NCBI GenBank assembly: GCA_043820025.1
Contig: JBDRED010000029.1
Coordinates: 1 to 44,165, forward strand
Length of the DNA: 44,165 nucleotides
From: JBDRED01 sp043820025 [NCBI: Elusimicrobiota bacterium]
GTDB lineage: Bacteria; RUG730; JBDRED01
Reading direction: 5' to 3'
The notes under the pieces are model-generated. The model saw only the letters and a list, made by a program, of their open reading frames with translations. It did no database searches and was not told the DNA's origin. The position numbers and the translations under genes were made by a program. Below, one piece after another: positions 1 through 9,010 of the stretch (position 1 is its first letter; every line of letters begins with the position of its first letter).

Positions 1-1
1 A

Positions 2-430
2 AAAACAGCAGGCGGGATATTTCCCGGAGCAGGCAGGCTTGCGCATTTAGCTGCAGAGGATATGAGGCAATTGGCTAAAGAAGAAAGGCAGTATGTATTT
101 CACAGCCAGGGCACTATAATAGCAAAGAATGCGCTAAAGATACTAGCGGATCAAAAAGTGAAGTTTAATAAGAACAGTCATTTTGTATTTTTAGGGCCTG
201 CGGTAGATAAGAAAGATGTTATAAAAATAGCAAAAAAACTTGGAGTAATTGAAGAACAAATTACTTTTTACGCTAATCCAAGAGATCCAATATCCAATGT
301 TTTATCAGATGCAAGAACAGGGACAGTGATGCAAGGCATAAAGGATTTACTGCATAATAATTTTGAAGACCATAAATTAGATAATTATAAATGGTGGAGA
401 GAATGGAGGCCCAATGAAAAACATTATTAA
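2..430 (+). CDS. C-terminal part of an alpha/beta-hydrolase-like protein (possible polymorphic-toxin tail), 5' end outside window
   Basis: The frame is open from base 2, so the true start lies upstream; the first in-window ATG at 62 is not taken as the start. Numbering from that ATG, the motif HSQGT (Ser15) resembles a nucleophile elbow, NPRDPIS (Asp75) is a plausible acid, and DHKLDNY (His104) a plausible catalytic His. The order Ser-Asp-His and the spacing fit the C-terminal half of a small serine hydrolase of the kind found at the end of polymorphic toxins and secreted lipase effectors. The gene overlaps the next one by 17 bases, so the two are translationally coupled. The family assignment is inference from motifs; the delivery domains that would prove a toxin are not in the window. 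Confidence 0.5.
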   Translation, partial: KTAGGIFPGAGRLAHLAAEDMRQLAKEERQYVFHSQGTIIAKNALKILADQKVKFNKNSHFVFLGPAVDKKDVIKIAKKLGVIEEQITFYANPRDPISNVLSDARTGTVMQGIKDLLHNNFEDHKLDNYKWWREWRPNEKHY

Positions 431-1004
431 GAAGATTGTAATCGCATTAGTAATTTTAGCAGGAGTAATATTTTTACTTAAGTCATTAGTATGGTTTAAA
501 GGTATTAGTGAAGAATCAAAGCCTGAGGTCTTAGATAAGTATTTTGAGTCAATGACAGATAGTGAAGGTTGGGTAATGAAAGAAAGAGGATTATGGGAGA
601 AAAGTGAGGCAGTGGGTTATGAAGATAAAGATATAAGACCTTATGAAAAAGAAAATGTAGAGACAGGTATAATAGAATCCGGATACGAAGGTTTAGATTT
701 TTTCAAATCCTACAATCAAGAAGGAAATTCGTATAATAATGACCCTGTAGTATTTATAGGCGAATGGGAATATGATAAGCAGTTAGATACAGAGATAAGA
801 ATAGTAAAAAGACAAGGTTTAATGAATGGTTCAATAAGGTCTTCCTTTGAAACCAAAGACGACATTAATAAAGACATCCCTTCAAAACCGCTCGAACTCA
901 TCAGAGAAAACAACATGCCATTCGGCGGCCGCGGAATAACCAAAGCTGAGAATGATAAAATAGTAGAAGCTCTCCGCGCCCAAGGCTACATAGTAGAAGA
1001 GTAG
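414..1004 (+). CDS. Small membrane-anchored protein, candidate immunity protein for the upstream hydrolase
   Basis: A 196-residue protein with one strongly hydrophobic N-terminal segment (about residues 5-27) followed by a soluble, charged domain, so it should sit in the inner membrane facing the periplasm or be exported. I do not recognise the soluble domain. It overlaps the end of the hydrolase-like gene (ATG inside its last codons), the classic toxin-immunity arrangement, and a periplasm-facing protein would suit neutralisation of a secreted lipase. That role is inferred from position and topology only. The start is fixed by the purine-rich GGAGAGAATGGAGG just upstream. Confidence 0.5.
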   Translation: MKNIIKKIVIALVILAGVIFLLKSLVWFKGISEESKPEVLDKYFESMTDSEGWVMKERGLWEKSEAVGYEDKDIRPYEKENVETGIIESGYEGLDFFKSYNQEGNSYNNDPVVFIGEWEYDKQLDTEIRIVKRQGLMNGSIRSSFETKDDINKDIPSKPLELIRENNMPFGGRGITKAENDKIVEALRAQGYIVEE

Positions 1005-1345
1005 ATGTGTAGGGGTTGAATAATTCCTGGGGCATTATTAATCGCTCAGCCCAAATTTATGAGGGCTGAGCGGAAAGCCTTTATGTATATATTTTTAAAT
1101 CAAAACTCTAGAAAAGAAACTCTAGAAAACTCTAGAAAAGAATTGCAATTTGAAGGTATATCGATTAAAATTAAACATGAATTATATAATAATGATATTA
1201 CTAACCATAATTCTTTTTTGTTCACACTATCGTTTATTCTTACTTCCTCCGGGGCAGGTTTAATAATCTCAAGTAAATCATTGTTGTGATTCGAGCATTA
1301 GTGTTTGATCTGTGAATATATGAGGGGATATTCTAGGAGGTTACA
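1005..1345. other. Intergenic region with a perfect hairpin and short direct repeats
   Basis: No convincing gene. Bases 1043-1052 and 1063-1072 are a perfect 10-bp inverted repeat (CGCTCAGCCC and its complement) with a 10-base loop; it lacks a clear T-run, so it is at best a weak terminator for the upstream pair. Three copies of ACTCTAGAAAA begin at 1105, 1119 and 1129. A 76-codon open frame (1059-1289) starts inside the hairpin and has no ribosome-binding site. Confidence 0.5.
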
Positions 1346-2770
1346 ATGATCTCAAAAGATAATGAGATTTTGATAGATAGAAGGAAAAAACCATTTATTA
1401 GAACCGCTAAAAGAAGACAATTCGATAGACGTTCTTCATATAGGGTCGTAGAGAACTTTCCTATTACAATAAAAGATGCAAATACTAATATTTCTGGATT
1501 TATACATAATATAAGCGATGCAGGAGTATATGTGGAAATCGATAAGAAATTAGTAATCAATAATGATTATATAATGAGTATTGAATCAATCCTTCCAAAT
1601 AGTATAAAAGTCAGGGTTAACTGGGAGAAATTGATTAATGGGAAAAGACTTTATGGCGTTGAGTTCCTGGACTTAACTGATGACGATAAACAATCAATAA
1701 GAATGAAGATTTTACTTAAAGATGATCTGTTTAAAGCTCATGCAAATGCAGCTATTGATAAGATTCAAGATAAACGTTTATCTGACAAGGTAAAAAGCTT
1801 TTTCCGGCATAGTGTGAAACAAGCAATTTTAGAACTTATAGAAGTAGATGCGCAAATCACCAGTAAAAAGAACAGTAAAAAAATACAAAAACAATGTGAG
1901 AAAATTTTAAATACTTTGGTTGCTGAAGGGGATAGCATAGAATTATTAATAGATGAGCCTAGTATTGTGAAGGATATTAAACATAGGGTTCGAGCTTTAT
2001 TGGGATATTTTGTATATCAGGCTAAAACGATTAAAAGAGCCTTTGAAAAACCTAGAGGATATCCTGGCGACTATGATATGCTCGAGATTGTTTATGATAA
2101 TTTGGAAATATCCGATGGAATAGGGAAATATATTGATAGATATTTTTTAAATGTTCCGTATGCTGATGGAATAAGGCGAAGAAAGGACAAGATGCGAAGA
2201 GTTATTGAAGGCTTTATTAAAGAATCAGACAAAGAAAAGTTAGCTCTTTTAAATTTAGCAAGCGGATCGTGCAGAGAATTAAAGGAAATGATTGATAATT
2301 GGGCAGGGGAAATGAAAAAGCTAGATGTGTCTTGTGTGGATTTGGATCAGGCTGCGTTAGATTTTTCAAAAAAAGTTCTAGCTAAGATTGACAAAAATGT
2401 AAATATGCGGTTTATTAATGGTAATATACTAGAACTTGGAAAAATAGAGGACATCAAGAATAAAAAGTTTGATTTGATTTATAGTATAGGTATTGCAGAT
2501 TATCTGCAGGATAGAATTATTGTAAAAATACTCAAAGAGTGTTATGGTTTATTGAATACAAAGGGAGAGATAGTAATAGCTTATAAGGATAAAGATCAGC
2601 ATCGACCATTACTTCTTAACTGGTATGGAGATTGGTATTTTATACCGAGAAATGAAAATGAAGTTTTAAGTCTTATTAAAAATGCTTTAAAAGATGAGAG
2701 CTATAAAATCAGCATAGATAGAGAGGATACAGGAGTAATATTTTTTGTAACAATAAAAAAAGAGAGATAA
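1346..2770 (+). CDS. PilZ domain fused to a PhcB-like SAM-dependent methyltransferase
   Basis: 474 residues, start supported by TAGGAGG. The N-terminal PilZ domain (about 25-125) carries both c-di-GMP-binding signatures: RxxxR at Arg29-Arg33 and NISDAG at 55-60. After a helical linker comes a region with PRGYPGDYDMLE (236-247), a signature I associate with proteins annotated as 3-hydroxypalmitate methyl ester biosynthesis enzymes (PhcB-like). A Rossmann methyltransferase fold follows: motif I-like LNLASGSCRE (302-311), acidic VDLD (331-334) and a motif IV-like region around 375-390. By family analogy it may methylate a fatty-acid-type signal under c-di-GMP control. The product is unproven, and motif I is atypical (ASGS instead of GxGxG). 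The stop codon abuts the start of the next gene, a diguanylate cyclase. Confidence 0.75.
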   Translation: MISKDNEILIDRRKKPFIRTAKRRQFDRRSSYRVVENFPITIKDANTNISGFIHNISDAGVYVEIDKKLVINNDYIMSIESILPNSIKVRVNWEKLINGKRLYGVEFLDLTDDDKQSIRMKILLKDDLFKAHANAAIDKIQDKRLSDKVKSFFRHSVKQAILELIEVDAQITSKKNSKKIQKQCEKILNTLVAEGDSIELLIDEPSIVKDIKHRVRALLGYFVYQAKTIKRAFEKPRGYPGDYDMLEIVYDNLEISDGIGKYIDRYFLNVPYADGIRRRKDKMRRVIEGFIKESDKEKLALLNLASGSCRELKEMIDNWAGEMKKLDVSCVDLDQAALDFSKKVLAKIDKNVNMRFINGNILELGKIEDIKNKKFDLIYSIGIADYLQDRIIVKILKECYGLLNTKGEIVIAYKDKDQHRPLLLNWYGDWYFIPRNENEVLSLIKNALKDESYKISIDREDTGVIFFVTIKKER

Positions 2771-5557
2771 ATGAACATATTTAACTTTATTCCTTTAGAG
2801 TATTATACGATAACAGGGTTTATTAATTTTATAACCTCGTTATCTTTAGGAATATTGGTTTTGAAACATAGCCGAGTTTTATCAAATAAGCTCTTTTCTT
2901 ATTATACCTTTTCTATTTCTTTCTGGTCTTTGTTCTATTTCATTTGGTTGTTATCGGATACTCCAAAACATGCTGAGTTTTATCTGCGAACATGTATGAT
3001 TGGAGTTGTCTTTATACCGTCAATATATTTTCATTTCACTGTAGAATTTCTTAACATAAAAAACAAACAGAAACTTGTAATATTTAATTACTTTTTCAGC
3101 GCTATCTCAATTCCTTTGCTTTACACTACTCTTTATGCAAAAGATTTAGAGCCGTTCTTAAAGATTCCATATTGGCTGCATACAGGACCATTTTTCCATA
3201 TAGTGTTGTTTCATTTTGGGGCGATTATGCTCTATTCATTCTATTTATTACTTTATTATGGACGTAAAGAAGTTGGCATGCATAAAAATCAAATTATGTA
3301 TGTTATGGTATCTACGGCTATAGGATTTGTAGGTGGGTGGACTAATTACTTTTCTTGGTATCGCATCCCTGTCCCGCCTTTTTTAAATATACTGGTTTCT
3401 GTTTTTGTTGCAGGTGTTGCTTACGCTATAGTAAAGCATCATTTGATGGACATAAAGCTGGCATGGAGAAAGAGCACAATTTATTTTATATATATTATTA
3501 CCACTACTGCCATGCTAATTTATTTAGCGATTTTATTTAGGTTTCAGGCCCAAATAGTAGTGTTTCTTTTTATTGCAGGGATTACTATAGCAGTATTTAC
3601 TAAAGATATTTTTGTGTCATTTTTATCTAGAATTGTGCTTAGAGATTATGAAACTGTTCTGGGAGAGTTGAATGATATTATTTCAGACAATACAATATTC
3701 TATAAAATAGGCAATTTGATTACATTTTTAACGCGCAATATAAGAAAGATTATGGGCGTAGAAAACTGTTATTTTCTTACTTTAAAGAAAGAGGCTGATG
3801 CATTTATGGTTTATAAAGAATTAAGCAACGAGGATGACTGCCCAATACAGATACCGAGAAATAATGTACTGGCAAAAACATTAAACTATTATAAACGGCC
3901 TATAGTTAAGGAATTAATATCAAGTAAGATGGCGGAGAATAAACATGATGTCAGGGAATTAAAGCAAAATATGGATAGGCTCAAAATTGAGGTTGCTGTT
4001 CCATTTTTTGTTGATCAGAAATTACATGGGATTATGCTTTTAGGATATAAGAAGGATAACTCATTATTTAACGATGAAGAAGTTAAGAGGCTGGATATTT
4101 TAGCAAAGGCAAAAGAACAGAACTTTGCGCTTGCTCTTTTAATAGAATCACAAGAAGAACTGGTGCTGATTTCAAGACGTATCTCTGAAACCGAAGATAT
4201 GGAAGAGTTAGGGAAATATCTCGTGCAGGTAATGATGCGGGTCTCAAACAGCACTCAGTCGGCAATATTTTTAAGTTCGCCAAAGAGGAATAAATATAAT
4301 TGCTCATATTATAAAGGAATAGATAATGCTGTGATAGAAATAAATGAAGAAGAATATCTAATACAAATATTAAATGATAGAAGAAAACCTTTATTTTTTA
4401 AGGATATAAAGGAGTGGGCGGAAAAGTCCGAGCTTGTCGACATAAACAAAGCGTTTGAGTTAATGAAAAAACTTAAAGCAGAGATGATTATACCAATATT
4501 ATCGGGCGGGCTGTTGGGTTTCTTTGTTCTCGGGGAGAAAAGAACCGGCGAAGACTATGATAGAAATGACTGGTCGTCATGCAGAGCTTTGATAGAAACA
4601 GCAACCGCAAAGATAGTAAACATTAATCTTGTAGAGAAGAGTCAAAGAGACGCTTTGACAAGTTTGTATAATAAAGAAAAGGTGCAGTCTTGGCTCAGTG
4701 ATATTATACAAGAATCAATCAAAACAAAAAAGCCGTTTGCAGTCATGATGATAGACGGAGATTATTTTAAAAGAATAAATGATACAAAAGGCCATCCTTA
4801 TGGGGATAAGGTGTTAATAGAACTTTCTGAGACGCTGGTCAGGGCAGGCAGGCCGACTGATTTGGTGTTCAGAATAGGCGGAGAAGAATTTTTGGTTGTT
4901 CTAATTGCAAGCGGAGAGGAAGGAATAAGAATATATTATGACAGATTGACTGAAATGATGAAGAAAGGTAAATATATTAACGAGATGACAATAAGCGCAG
5001 GCGCAAGCGTATTCAATCCTGATATTAAGGAAGAAAGGGATTATGCATTACATAATACGGATATAATTCGAATGAAACTAATACAGACATCAGACGATGA
5101 AGCATATAGGGCGAAGCAGGAAGGCAGAAACAGGCTGTGTTATGGCGGAGAGATAAAGGAGAGCGAAATTTTAACAGAGGAAGGAGAATACAAATATAGA
5201 GTAGAGGTTTTAGGACAGGATTTAGGCGAGATGGAACGAGTAGACGAACTATTAAAAGCCTTCGGAGTTGACGTAAGTTTTGGGGAGATACGAAAAGGGT
5301 TAGAAGTGTTTAAAGACGATAAACCTGACGGGGTTATGATTCTTTTAGAAAAAGATTACAATATTGAAGAACTGAAAAGCGCAATAAAGGATCTGAAGAA
5401 AAGAAGAGTAAGTTTAAATATCGCAATAGTAAGTTACGATGGGGAATTAAGGAGTAAACTGGAAAAAGAAGATATTATTATAGACAGATATTTAGTAGCT
5501 CCCATAGACAAAGCATTAATTGCAGATTGGGTGCGTTCAGTTTGTGAAATAATGTAG
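2771..5557 (+). CDS. Membrane-bound diguanylate cyclase (7TM-like sensor, GAF repeats, GGDEF, degenerate receiver-like tail)
   Basis: 928 residues. The first ~280 form about eight hydrophobic segments resembling the 7TM sensor region of some histidine kinases. Two GAF-like regions follow (about 300-460 and 465-620). The GGDEF domain begins at Asp627 (DALTSLYNKE) and has an intact active-site GGEEF at 703-707. RPTD at 694-697, five residues before it, is a complete inhibitory I-site, so product inhibition by c-di-GMP is expected. The last ~110 residues look like a degenerate response-regulator receiver. The ATG directly follows the previous TAA, so c-di-GMP synthesis is coupled to a PilZ-containing enzyme. 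What the sensor detects is unknown. Confidence 0.85.
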   Translation: MNIFNFIPLEYYTITGFINFITSLSLGILVLKHSRVLSNKLFSYYTFSISFWSLFYFIWLLSDTPKHAEFYLRTCMIGVVFIPSIYFHFTVEFLNIKNKQKLVIFNYFFSAISIPLLYTTLYAKDLEPFLKIPYWLHTGPFFHIVLFHFGAIMLYSFYLLLYYGRKEVGMHKNQIMYVMVSTAIGFVGGWTNYFSWYRIPVPPFLNILVSVFVAGVAYAIVKHHLMDIKLAWRKSTIYFIYIITTTAMLIYLAILFRFQAQIVVFLFIAGITIAVFTKDIFVSFLSRIVLRDYETVLGELNDIISDNTIFYKIGNLITFLTRNIRKIMGVENCYFLTLKKEADAFMVYKELSNEDDCPIQIPRNNVLAKTLNYYKRPIVKELISSKMAENKHDVRELKQNMDRLKIEVAVPFFVDQKLHGIMLLGYKKDNSLFNDEEVKRLDILAKAKEQNFALALLIESQEELVLISRRISETEDMEELGKYLVQVMMRVSNSTQSAIFLSSPKRNKYNCSYYKGIDNAVIEINEEEYLIQILNDRRKPLFFKDIKEWAEKSELVDINKAFELMKKLKAEMIIPILSGGLLGFFVLGEKRTGEDYDRNDWSSCRALIETATAKIVNINLVEKSQRDALTSLYNKEKVQSWLSDIIQESIKTKKPFAVMMIDGDYFKRINDTKGHPYGDKVLIELSETLVRAGRPTDLVFRIGGEEFLVVLIASGEEGIRIYYDRLTEMMKKGKYINEMTISAGASVFNPDIKEERDYALHNTDIIRMKLIQTSDDEAYRAKQEGRNRLCYGGEIKESEILTEEGEYKYRVEVLGQDLGEMERVDELLKAFGVDVSFGEIRKGLEVFKDDKPDGVMILLEKDYNIEELKSAIKDLKKRRVSLNIAIVSYDGELRSKLEKEDIIIDRYLVAPIDKALIADWVRSVCEIM

Positions 5558-5591
5558 CTTATTTATTATTTACCTAAATTACCTAATTATC

Positions 5592-5620
5592 TTGACACCA
5601 TTATCAAAGATAAGTATTAT
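5592..5620 (+). promoter_or_regulatory. Consensus sigma70-type promoter of the trp operon
   Basis: TTGACA (5592-5597) and TATTAT (5615-5620) with an ideal 17-bp spacer. The predicted start of transcription, about 7 bases after the -10 box, coincides with the A of the leader-peptide ATG at 5627. Confidence 0.85.
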
Positions 5621-5626
5621 ACAAAC

Positions 5627-5689
5627 ATGAGTAAACAAATATTAAATTCAGATATTTTAAGGAATTGGTGGCGGTTCTTGCATAATTAA
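5627..5689 (+). CDS. trpL: trp leader peptide with tandem Trp codons
   Basis: A 20-codon open frame with two adjacent Trp codons (residues 14 and 15), followed by Arg-Phe-Leu-His-Asn and a TAA. This matches the logic of the enterobacterial TrpL peptide: a ribosome stalled at the Trp pair covers RNA segment 1 of the attenuator just downstream. The ATG lies only 7 bases after the -10 box, leaving no room for a ribosome-binding site, so the message is probably leaderless. There is no better in-frame start before the Trp pair. The gene is below the size normally called automatically. Confidence 0.85.
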   Translation: MSKQILNSDILRNWWRFLHN

Positions 5690-5761
5690 TAACAAGAACT
5701 TGCAAGCCATTTCTATATCTACGAACCGCAGGTTCTTGTTAAGGGACCTGCGGTTTTTTTT
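5674..5761 (+). promoter_or_regulatory. trp attenuator: competing antiterminator and terminator hairpins
   Basis: Segment 1 (GTTCTTG, 5674-5680) overlaps the leader codons just after Trp-Trp and pairs with segment 2 (CAAGAAC, 5693-5699). Segment 2, extended to 5703, can instead pair with segment 3 (GCAGGTTCTTG, 5728-5738) over about 11 positions to form an antiterminator. Segment 3 also pairs with segment 4: ACCGCAGGT (5725-5733) with ACCTGCGGT (5746-5754), followed by eight T (5754-5761), an intrinsic terminator. Low charged tRNA-Trp should stall the ribosome on segment 1 and favour 2:3, allowing read-through into trpE. A second T-run after GCCGG at about 5785 has only a 4-bp stem. Confidence 0.9.
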
Positions 5762-5819
5762 ATGCCGGTCTTTGTGCCGGTTTTTTTAATTAGGGATGTG
5801 ATATTTAAAGGAGACAAAA

Positions 5820-7388
5820 ATGTATTTTCCAACTAGAAATTTATTTTTAAAGAAAGCTAAAAAAGGAAATATTGTGCCAATATATAAGGAGATACTTGCT
5901 GATCAGGAAACGCCTGTGTCAGCGTTTATGAGGTTTAAAGACAAGGCGGATAATATCTATATGCTTGAAAGCGTAGAGGGTAACACAAATGTAGGCAGAT
6001 ATACATTTCTTGGAGTAGGCGCTGACACAATCATTACATCAAAGAGTAAAATGTTTTCTATAACCACAAATGGAGAGACAAATGTCAAAAATGTTGATTC
6101 TCCAATAAAAGAATTGGAGCGGATTGTGCGGGAATACAAGCCGGCAATGGACAGCACCCTTCCTCCTTTTTATGGCGGCGCTGTCGGATATTTTGGTTAT
6201 GATATTGTCAGGTTTTATGAAAATATTCCGCATGAAGAAAAGCAGGATACTCTCGATGTCCCTGATATATATTTTATGATCTCAAAGGACGTGATTATTT
6301 TTGATAGAGTCACTAACTCAATAAAGATTGTTGCAAACGCGCATGTTGGCAAGGATAAAGAGGCAGCATATGACGACGCGGTTAATCGCATCAAGGATAT
6401 GGAGCAGATTCTATTAACATCAGAGAATGTTAGCGCTGATTCCGGTTCATCAGATATTGATGAACTTGTTTTTACATCGAATACGAGTAAAAAAGATTTT
6501 ATGAAAATTGTTGAAAGAGGTAAGGAGTATATACGGCAGGGGGATATCCTTCAGGTTGTGCTTTCGCAAAGATGGATGCTGGATAAGGAAATAGATCCAT
6601 TCGCGGTCTATAGACATCTAAGAACAATAAATCCGTCGCCATATATGTTTTTTCTAAAGCTTGGCGATATGAATCTTATTGGTTCGTCGCCGGAGGTAAT
6701 GGTTAAAGGCGGCGATGGCAAGATAATAGTTCGTCCTATAGCAGGCACAAGGCCCAGAGGCGCTGATGAGGAGCAGGATAACGCGAATGAGAAAGAACTT
6801 CTCTCAGATGAAAAGGAGCGCGCTGAGCATGTAATGCTGGTTGATTTAGGCAGAAATGATTTGGGCAGAATAGCTGTTCCCGGAACTGTAAAGGTTGAGG
6901 ATTGCATGGTTATAGAGCGATATTCGCATGTTATGCATATTGTTTCGCAGGTGTCAGCTAAGTTAGATGATAATGTTACTTGGGATGATGTGTTAAGGGC
7001 TGCCTTCCCTGCCGGCACAGTAAGCGGCGCGCCAAAGATAAGAGCTATGGAGATTATAGAGGAGCTTGAGCGCGAGCATAGAGGCGCTTATGCCGGAGCA
7101 GTGTCATACCTGGCTTTTTCCGGAAACTTTGACACATGCATAACTATACGAACAATTGTCCAAAAGGATAATAAATTATATTTTCAAGCAGGAGCAGGCA
7201 TTGTCGCTGATTCTAATCCGGAAAGCGAGTATTATGAGACAGTTAATAAGATCAAGGTCTTATTCAGCGCTGTAGCTGATTCTCTCGGCATGAGTAATAT
7301 TGAATTTTTGGAATATGAAAAAGATAACAGTATTATTGTCAGGGAAAACAAGGATAGTAAACAGGAGAATATTGAGGAGGAGCAATAA
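5820..7388 (+). CDS. trpE: Anthranilate synthase component I
   Basis: 522 residues, the usual length. TrpE makes anthranilate from chorismate using ammonia supplied by TrpG. Visible family features are the MLES element at 48-51 (equivalent of the LLES feedback-inhibition site for tryptophan), GTRPRGADEEQ, the LVDLGRNDLGR block and the FPAGTVSGAPK motif near the chorismate-binding site. The start is set by AAAGGAG 5-10 bases upstream. Its stop codon directly abuts the ATG of trpGD. It is the first structural gene after the attenuator. Confidence 0.97.
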   Translation: MYFPTRNLFLKKAKKGNIVPIYKEILADQETPVSAFMRFKDKADNIYMLESVEGNTNVGRYTFLGVGADTIITSKSKMFSITTNGETNVKNVDSPIKELERIVREYKPAMDSTLPPFYGGAVGYFGYDIVRFYENIPHEEKQDTLDVPDIYFMISKDVIIFDRVTNSIKIVANAHVGKDKEAAYDDAVNRIKDMEQILLTSENVSADSGSSDIDELVFTSNTSKKDFMKIVERGKEYIRQGDILQVVLSQRWMLDKEIDPFAVYRHLRTINPSPYMFFLKLGDMNLIGSSPEVMVKGGDGKIIVRPIAGTRPRGADEEQDNANEKELLSDEKERAEHVMLVDLGRNDLGRIAVPGTVKVEDCMVIERYSHVMHIVSQVSAKLDDNVTWDDVLRAAFPAGTVSGAPKIRAMEIIEELEREHRGAYAGAVSYLAFSGNFDTCITIRTIVQKDNKLYFQAGAGIVADSNPESEYYETVNKIKVLFSAVADSLGMSNIEFLEYEKDNSIIVRENKDSKQENIEEEQ

Positions 7389-8978
7389 ATGATATTGGTA
7401 ATAGATAATTATGATTCATTTGTATATAATATTGTGCAATATTTGTTTGAGCTGGGCGAGCAGGTAATTGTATATAGAAATGATGTGATAACTTTAGACG
7501 ATATAAGAACCATGAATCCTGACCATATCATAATATCGCCGGGCCCTAAAACGCCTAAAGACGCGGGTATATGTATAGATATAATAAAAAATTTCGCGGG
7601 TAAAATACCAATACTTGGCGTATGTTTAGGCCTGCAATGTATTGGCGAAGCGTTTGGCGGAGAAGTGGTTTTAGCAAAAGAACTTGTTCACGGAAAGGCT
7701 CGTGAAATAATACATGACGGCAAAACAATATTTTCCGGAGTTGATTCGCCGTTTAAGGCTGTGCGGTATCACTCTTTGGTAGTTTCAAGAAAGAATCTAC
7801 CGGATTGTTTAGAGGTGAGCGCTGCTACCGATGACGGAGAGATTATGGCTTTGCGTCATAAGATGCATCGTGTTGAAGGCATGCAGTTTCATCCTGAGTC
7901 AATACTCACGGAATTTGGAAAAAAACTTTTGACTAATTTTCTGCGCGGCGCAAAGGAAGGTATCTTAGTTAAGCAGGCGCTTAATAAGGTAGTGAGCGGT
8001 AAAGACCTTACTCTTGATGAATCCCGGAGCGCTATGGAAATGATTATGTCAGGAGAAATGACGAGCGCTCAAATAGCCGCGCTTATTACGGCTTTGCGTA
8101 TGAAAGGCGAAACTGTCGACGAGATTACAGGTTTTGCCGAGGTTATGAGGAAAAAATCTGAACGTGTAAATACTGATGAAAATGAAGTGATTTTAGATAC
8201 ATGCGGCACAGGCGGAGATAAGAGCGGCACATTTAATATTTCAACAGCAGCGGCATTTGTAATAGCAGGCGCCGGGGTAAAGGTGGCAAAACACGGCAAC
8301 CGCGCTGTTTCGAGCAATTCAGGGAGCGCGGATGTGTTATCAGAGCTTGGCGTTAACATTGAAGTTCCTAAGGAAAAGGTGGAGAATTGTATTAAAGAGA
8401 TTGGAATTGGTTTTATGTTTGCTCCTCTTTATCATAAAGCTATGAAATACGCTGTTGGCCCTAGGCGTGAATTAGGAATTCGAACTATATTTAATATTTT
8501 GGGGCCATTGTCCAATCCTGCGCGCGCGCAGCATCAGGTAATGGGCGTATATGATTCTTCGCTGACTGAAACGCTCGCAGAGGTTTTAGGCAGGCTGGGT
8601 GCAAAACGCGTTTATGTTGTTTTTGGCGAGGATGGATTGGATGAGATTACACTGACCGGAAGAACAAAGATTTCAGAATGGGTAAACGGCAGCGTAAAAA
8701 CTTGGACGTGTAATCCCAAGGATTATGGTTTTTCATTTACTAAGATTGACAATCTAAAGGCGCGCAATGTAAAAGAAAGCTCGGACTTTATAACAGCAAT
8801 ACTGCAGGGAGAGAAAGGGCCAAAGAGAGATATTGTGGCGCTTAATGCCGCTGCAGGGCTTGTTGTGTCCGGGCAGGCTGAAACATTTAGTGATGGAATT
8901 AAGGCGGCTCAGGATGCGATAGACAGCGGATCTGCGTATATAAAGCTAAAGGAATTAATTGCGTTTACGAATAAATAG
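7389..8978 (+). CDS. trpGD: Fused anthranilate synthase glutaminase and anthranilate phosphoribosyltransferase (TrpG-TrpD)
   Basis: 529 residues. Residues 1-190 are a class I glutamine amidotransferase: nucleophile Cys79 in GVCLGLQ, His168 and Glu170 in FHPES, and the ISPGP loop at 49-53. It delivers ammonia to TrpE. From about residue 196 to the end is TrpD, with the phosphoribosyl-pyrophosphate-binding CGTGGDKSGTFNIST and the HGNRAVSSNSGSADVL block; it couples anthranilate to phosphoribosyl pyrophosphate. The fusion order is the same as in enterobacteria, but the linker is short. Zero-gap junction with trpE. Confidence 0.96.
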   Translation: MILVIDNYDSFVYNIVQYLFELGEQVIVYRNDVITLDDIRTMNPDHIIISPGPKTPKDAGICIDIIKNFAGKIPILGVCLGLQCIGEAFGGEVVLAKELVHGKAREIIHDGKTIFSGVDSPFKAVRYHSLVVSRKNLPDCLEVSAATDDGEIMALRHKMHRVEGMQFHPESILTEFGKKLLTNFLRGAKEGILVKQALNKVVSGKDLTLDESRSAMEMIMSGEMTSAQIAALITALRMKGETVDEITGFAEVMRKKSERVNTDENEVILDTCGTGGDKSGTFNISTAAAFVIAGAGVKVAKHGNRAVSSNSGSADVLSELGVNIEVPKEKVENCIKEIGIGFMFAPLYHKAMKYAVGPRRELGIRTIFNILGPLSNPARAQHQVMGVYDSSLTETLAEVLGRLGAKRVYVVFGEDGLDEITLTGRTKISEWVNGSVKTWTCNPKDYGFSFTKIDNLKARNVKESSDFITAILQGEKGPKRDIVALNAAAGLVVSGQAETFSDGIKAAQDAIDSGSAYIKLKELIAFTNK

Positions 8979-9010
8979 CGTCGAAAACAGTAAATATGTT
9001 AAGAGGAAAA

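Noticed and set aside
1059-1289. 76-codon open frame between the left pair and the PilZ gene
   Set aside because: Starts inside a perfect hairpin, has no ribosome-binding site, contains short repeats, and its product has no recognisable feature.
5622-5761. T-box riboswitch upstream of trpE
   Set aside because: No T-box AGGGTGG sequence or specifier stem; a Trp-Trp leader peptide with three alternative hairpins explains the region better.
5765-5794. Second terminator after the trp attenuator
   Set aside because: Only CCGG pairs with CCGG (4 bp); the repeats are direct rather than inverted, so a functional hairpin is unlikely despite the T-run.
6608-7018. 136-codon minus-strand open frame within trpE
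   Set aside because: Shadow of trpE: low-complexity Ser/Pro-rich translation and no ribosome-binding site.
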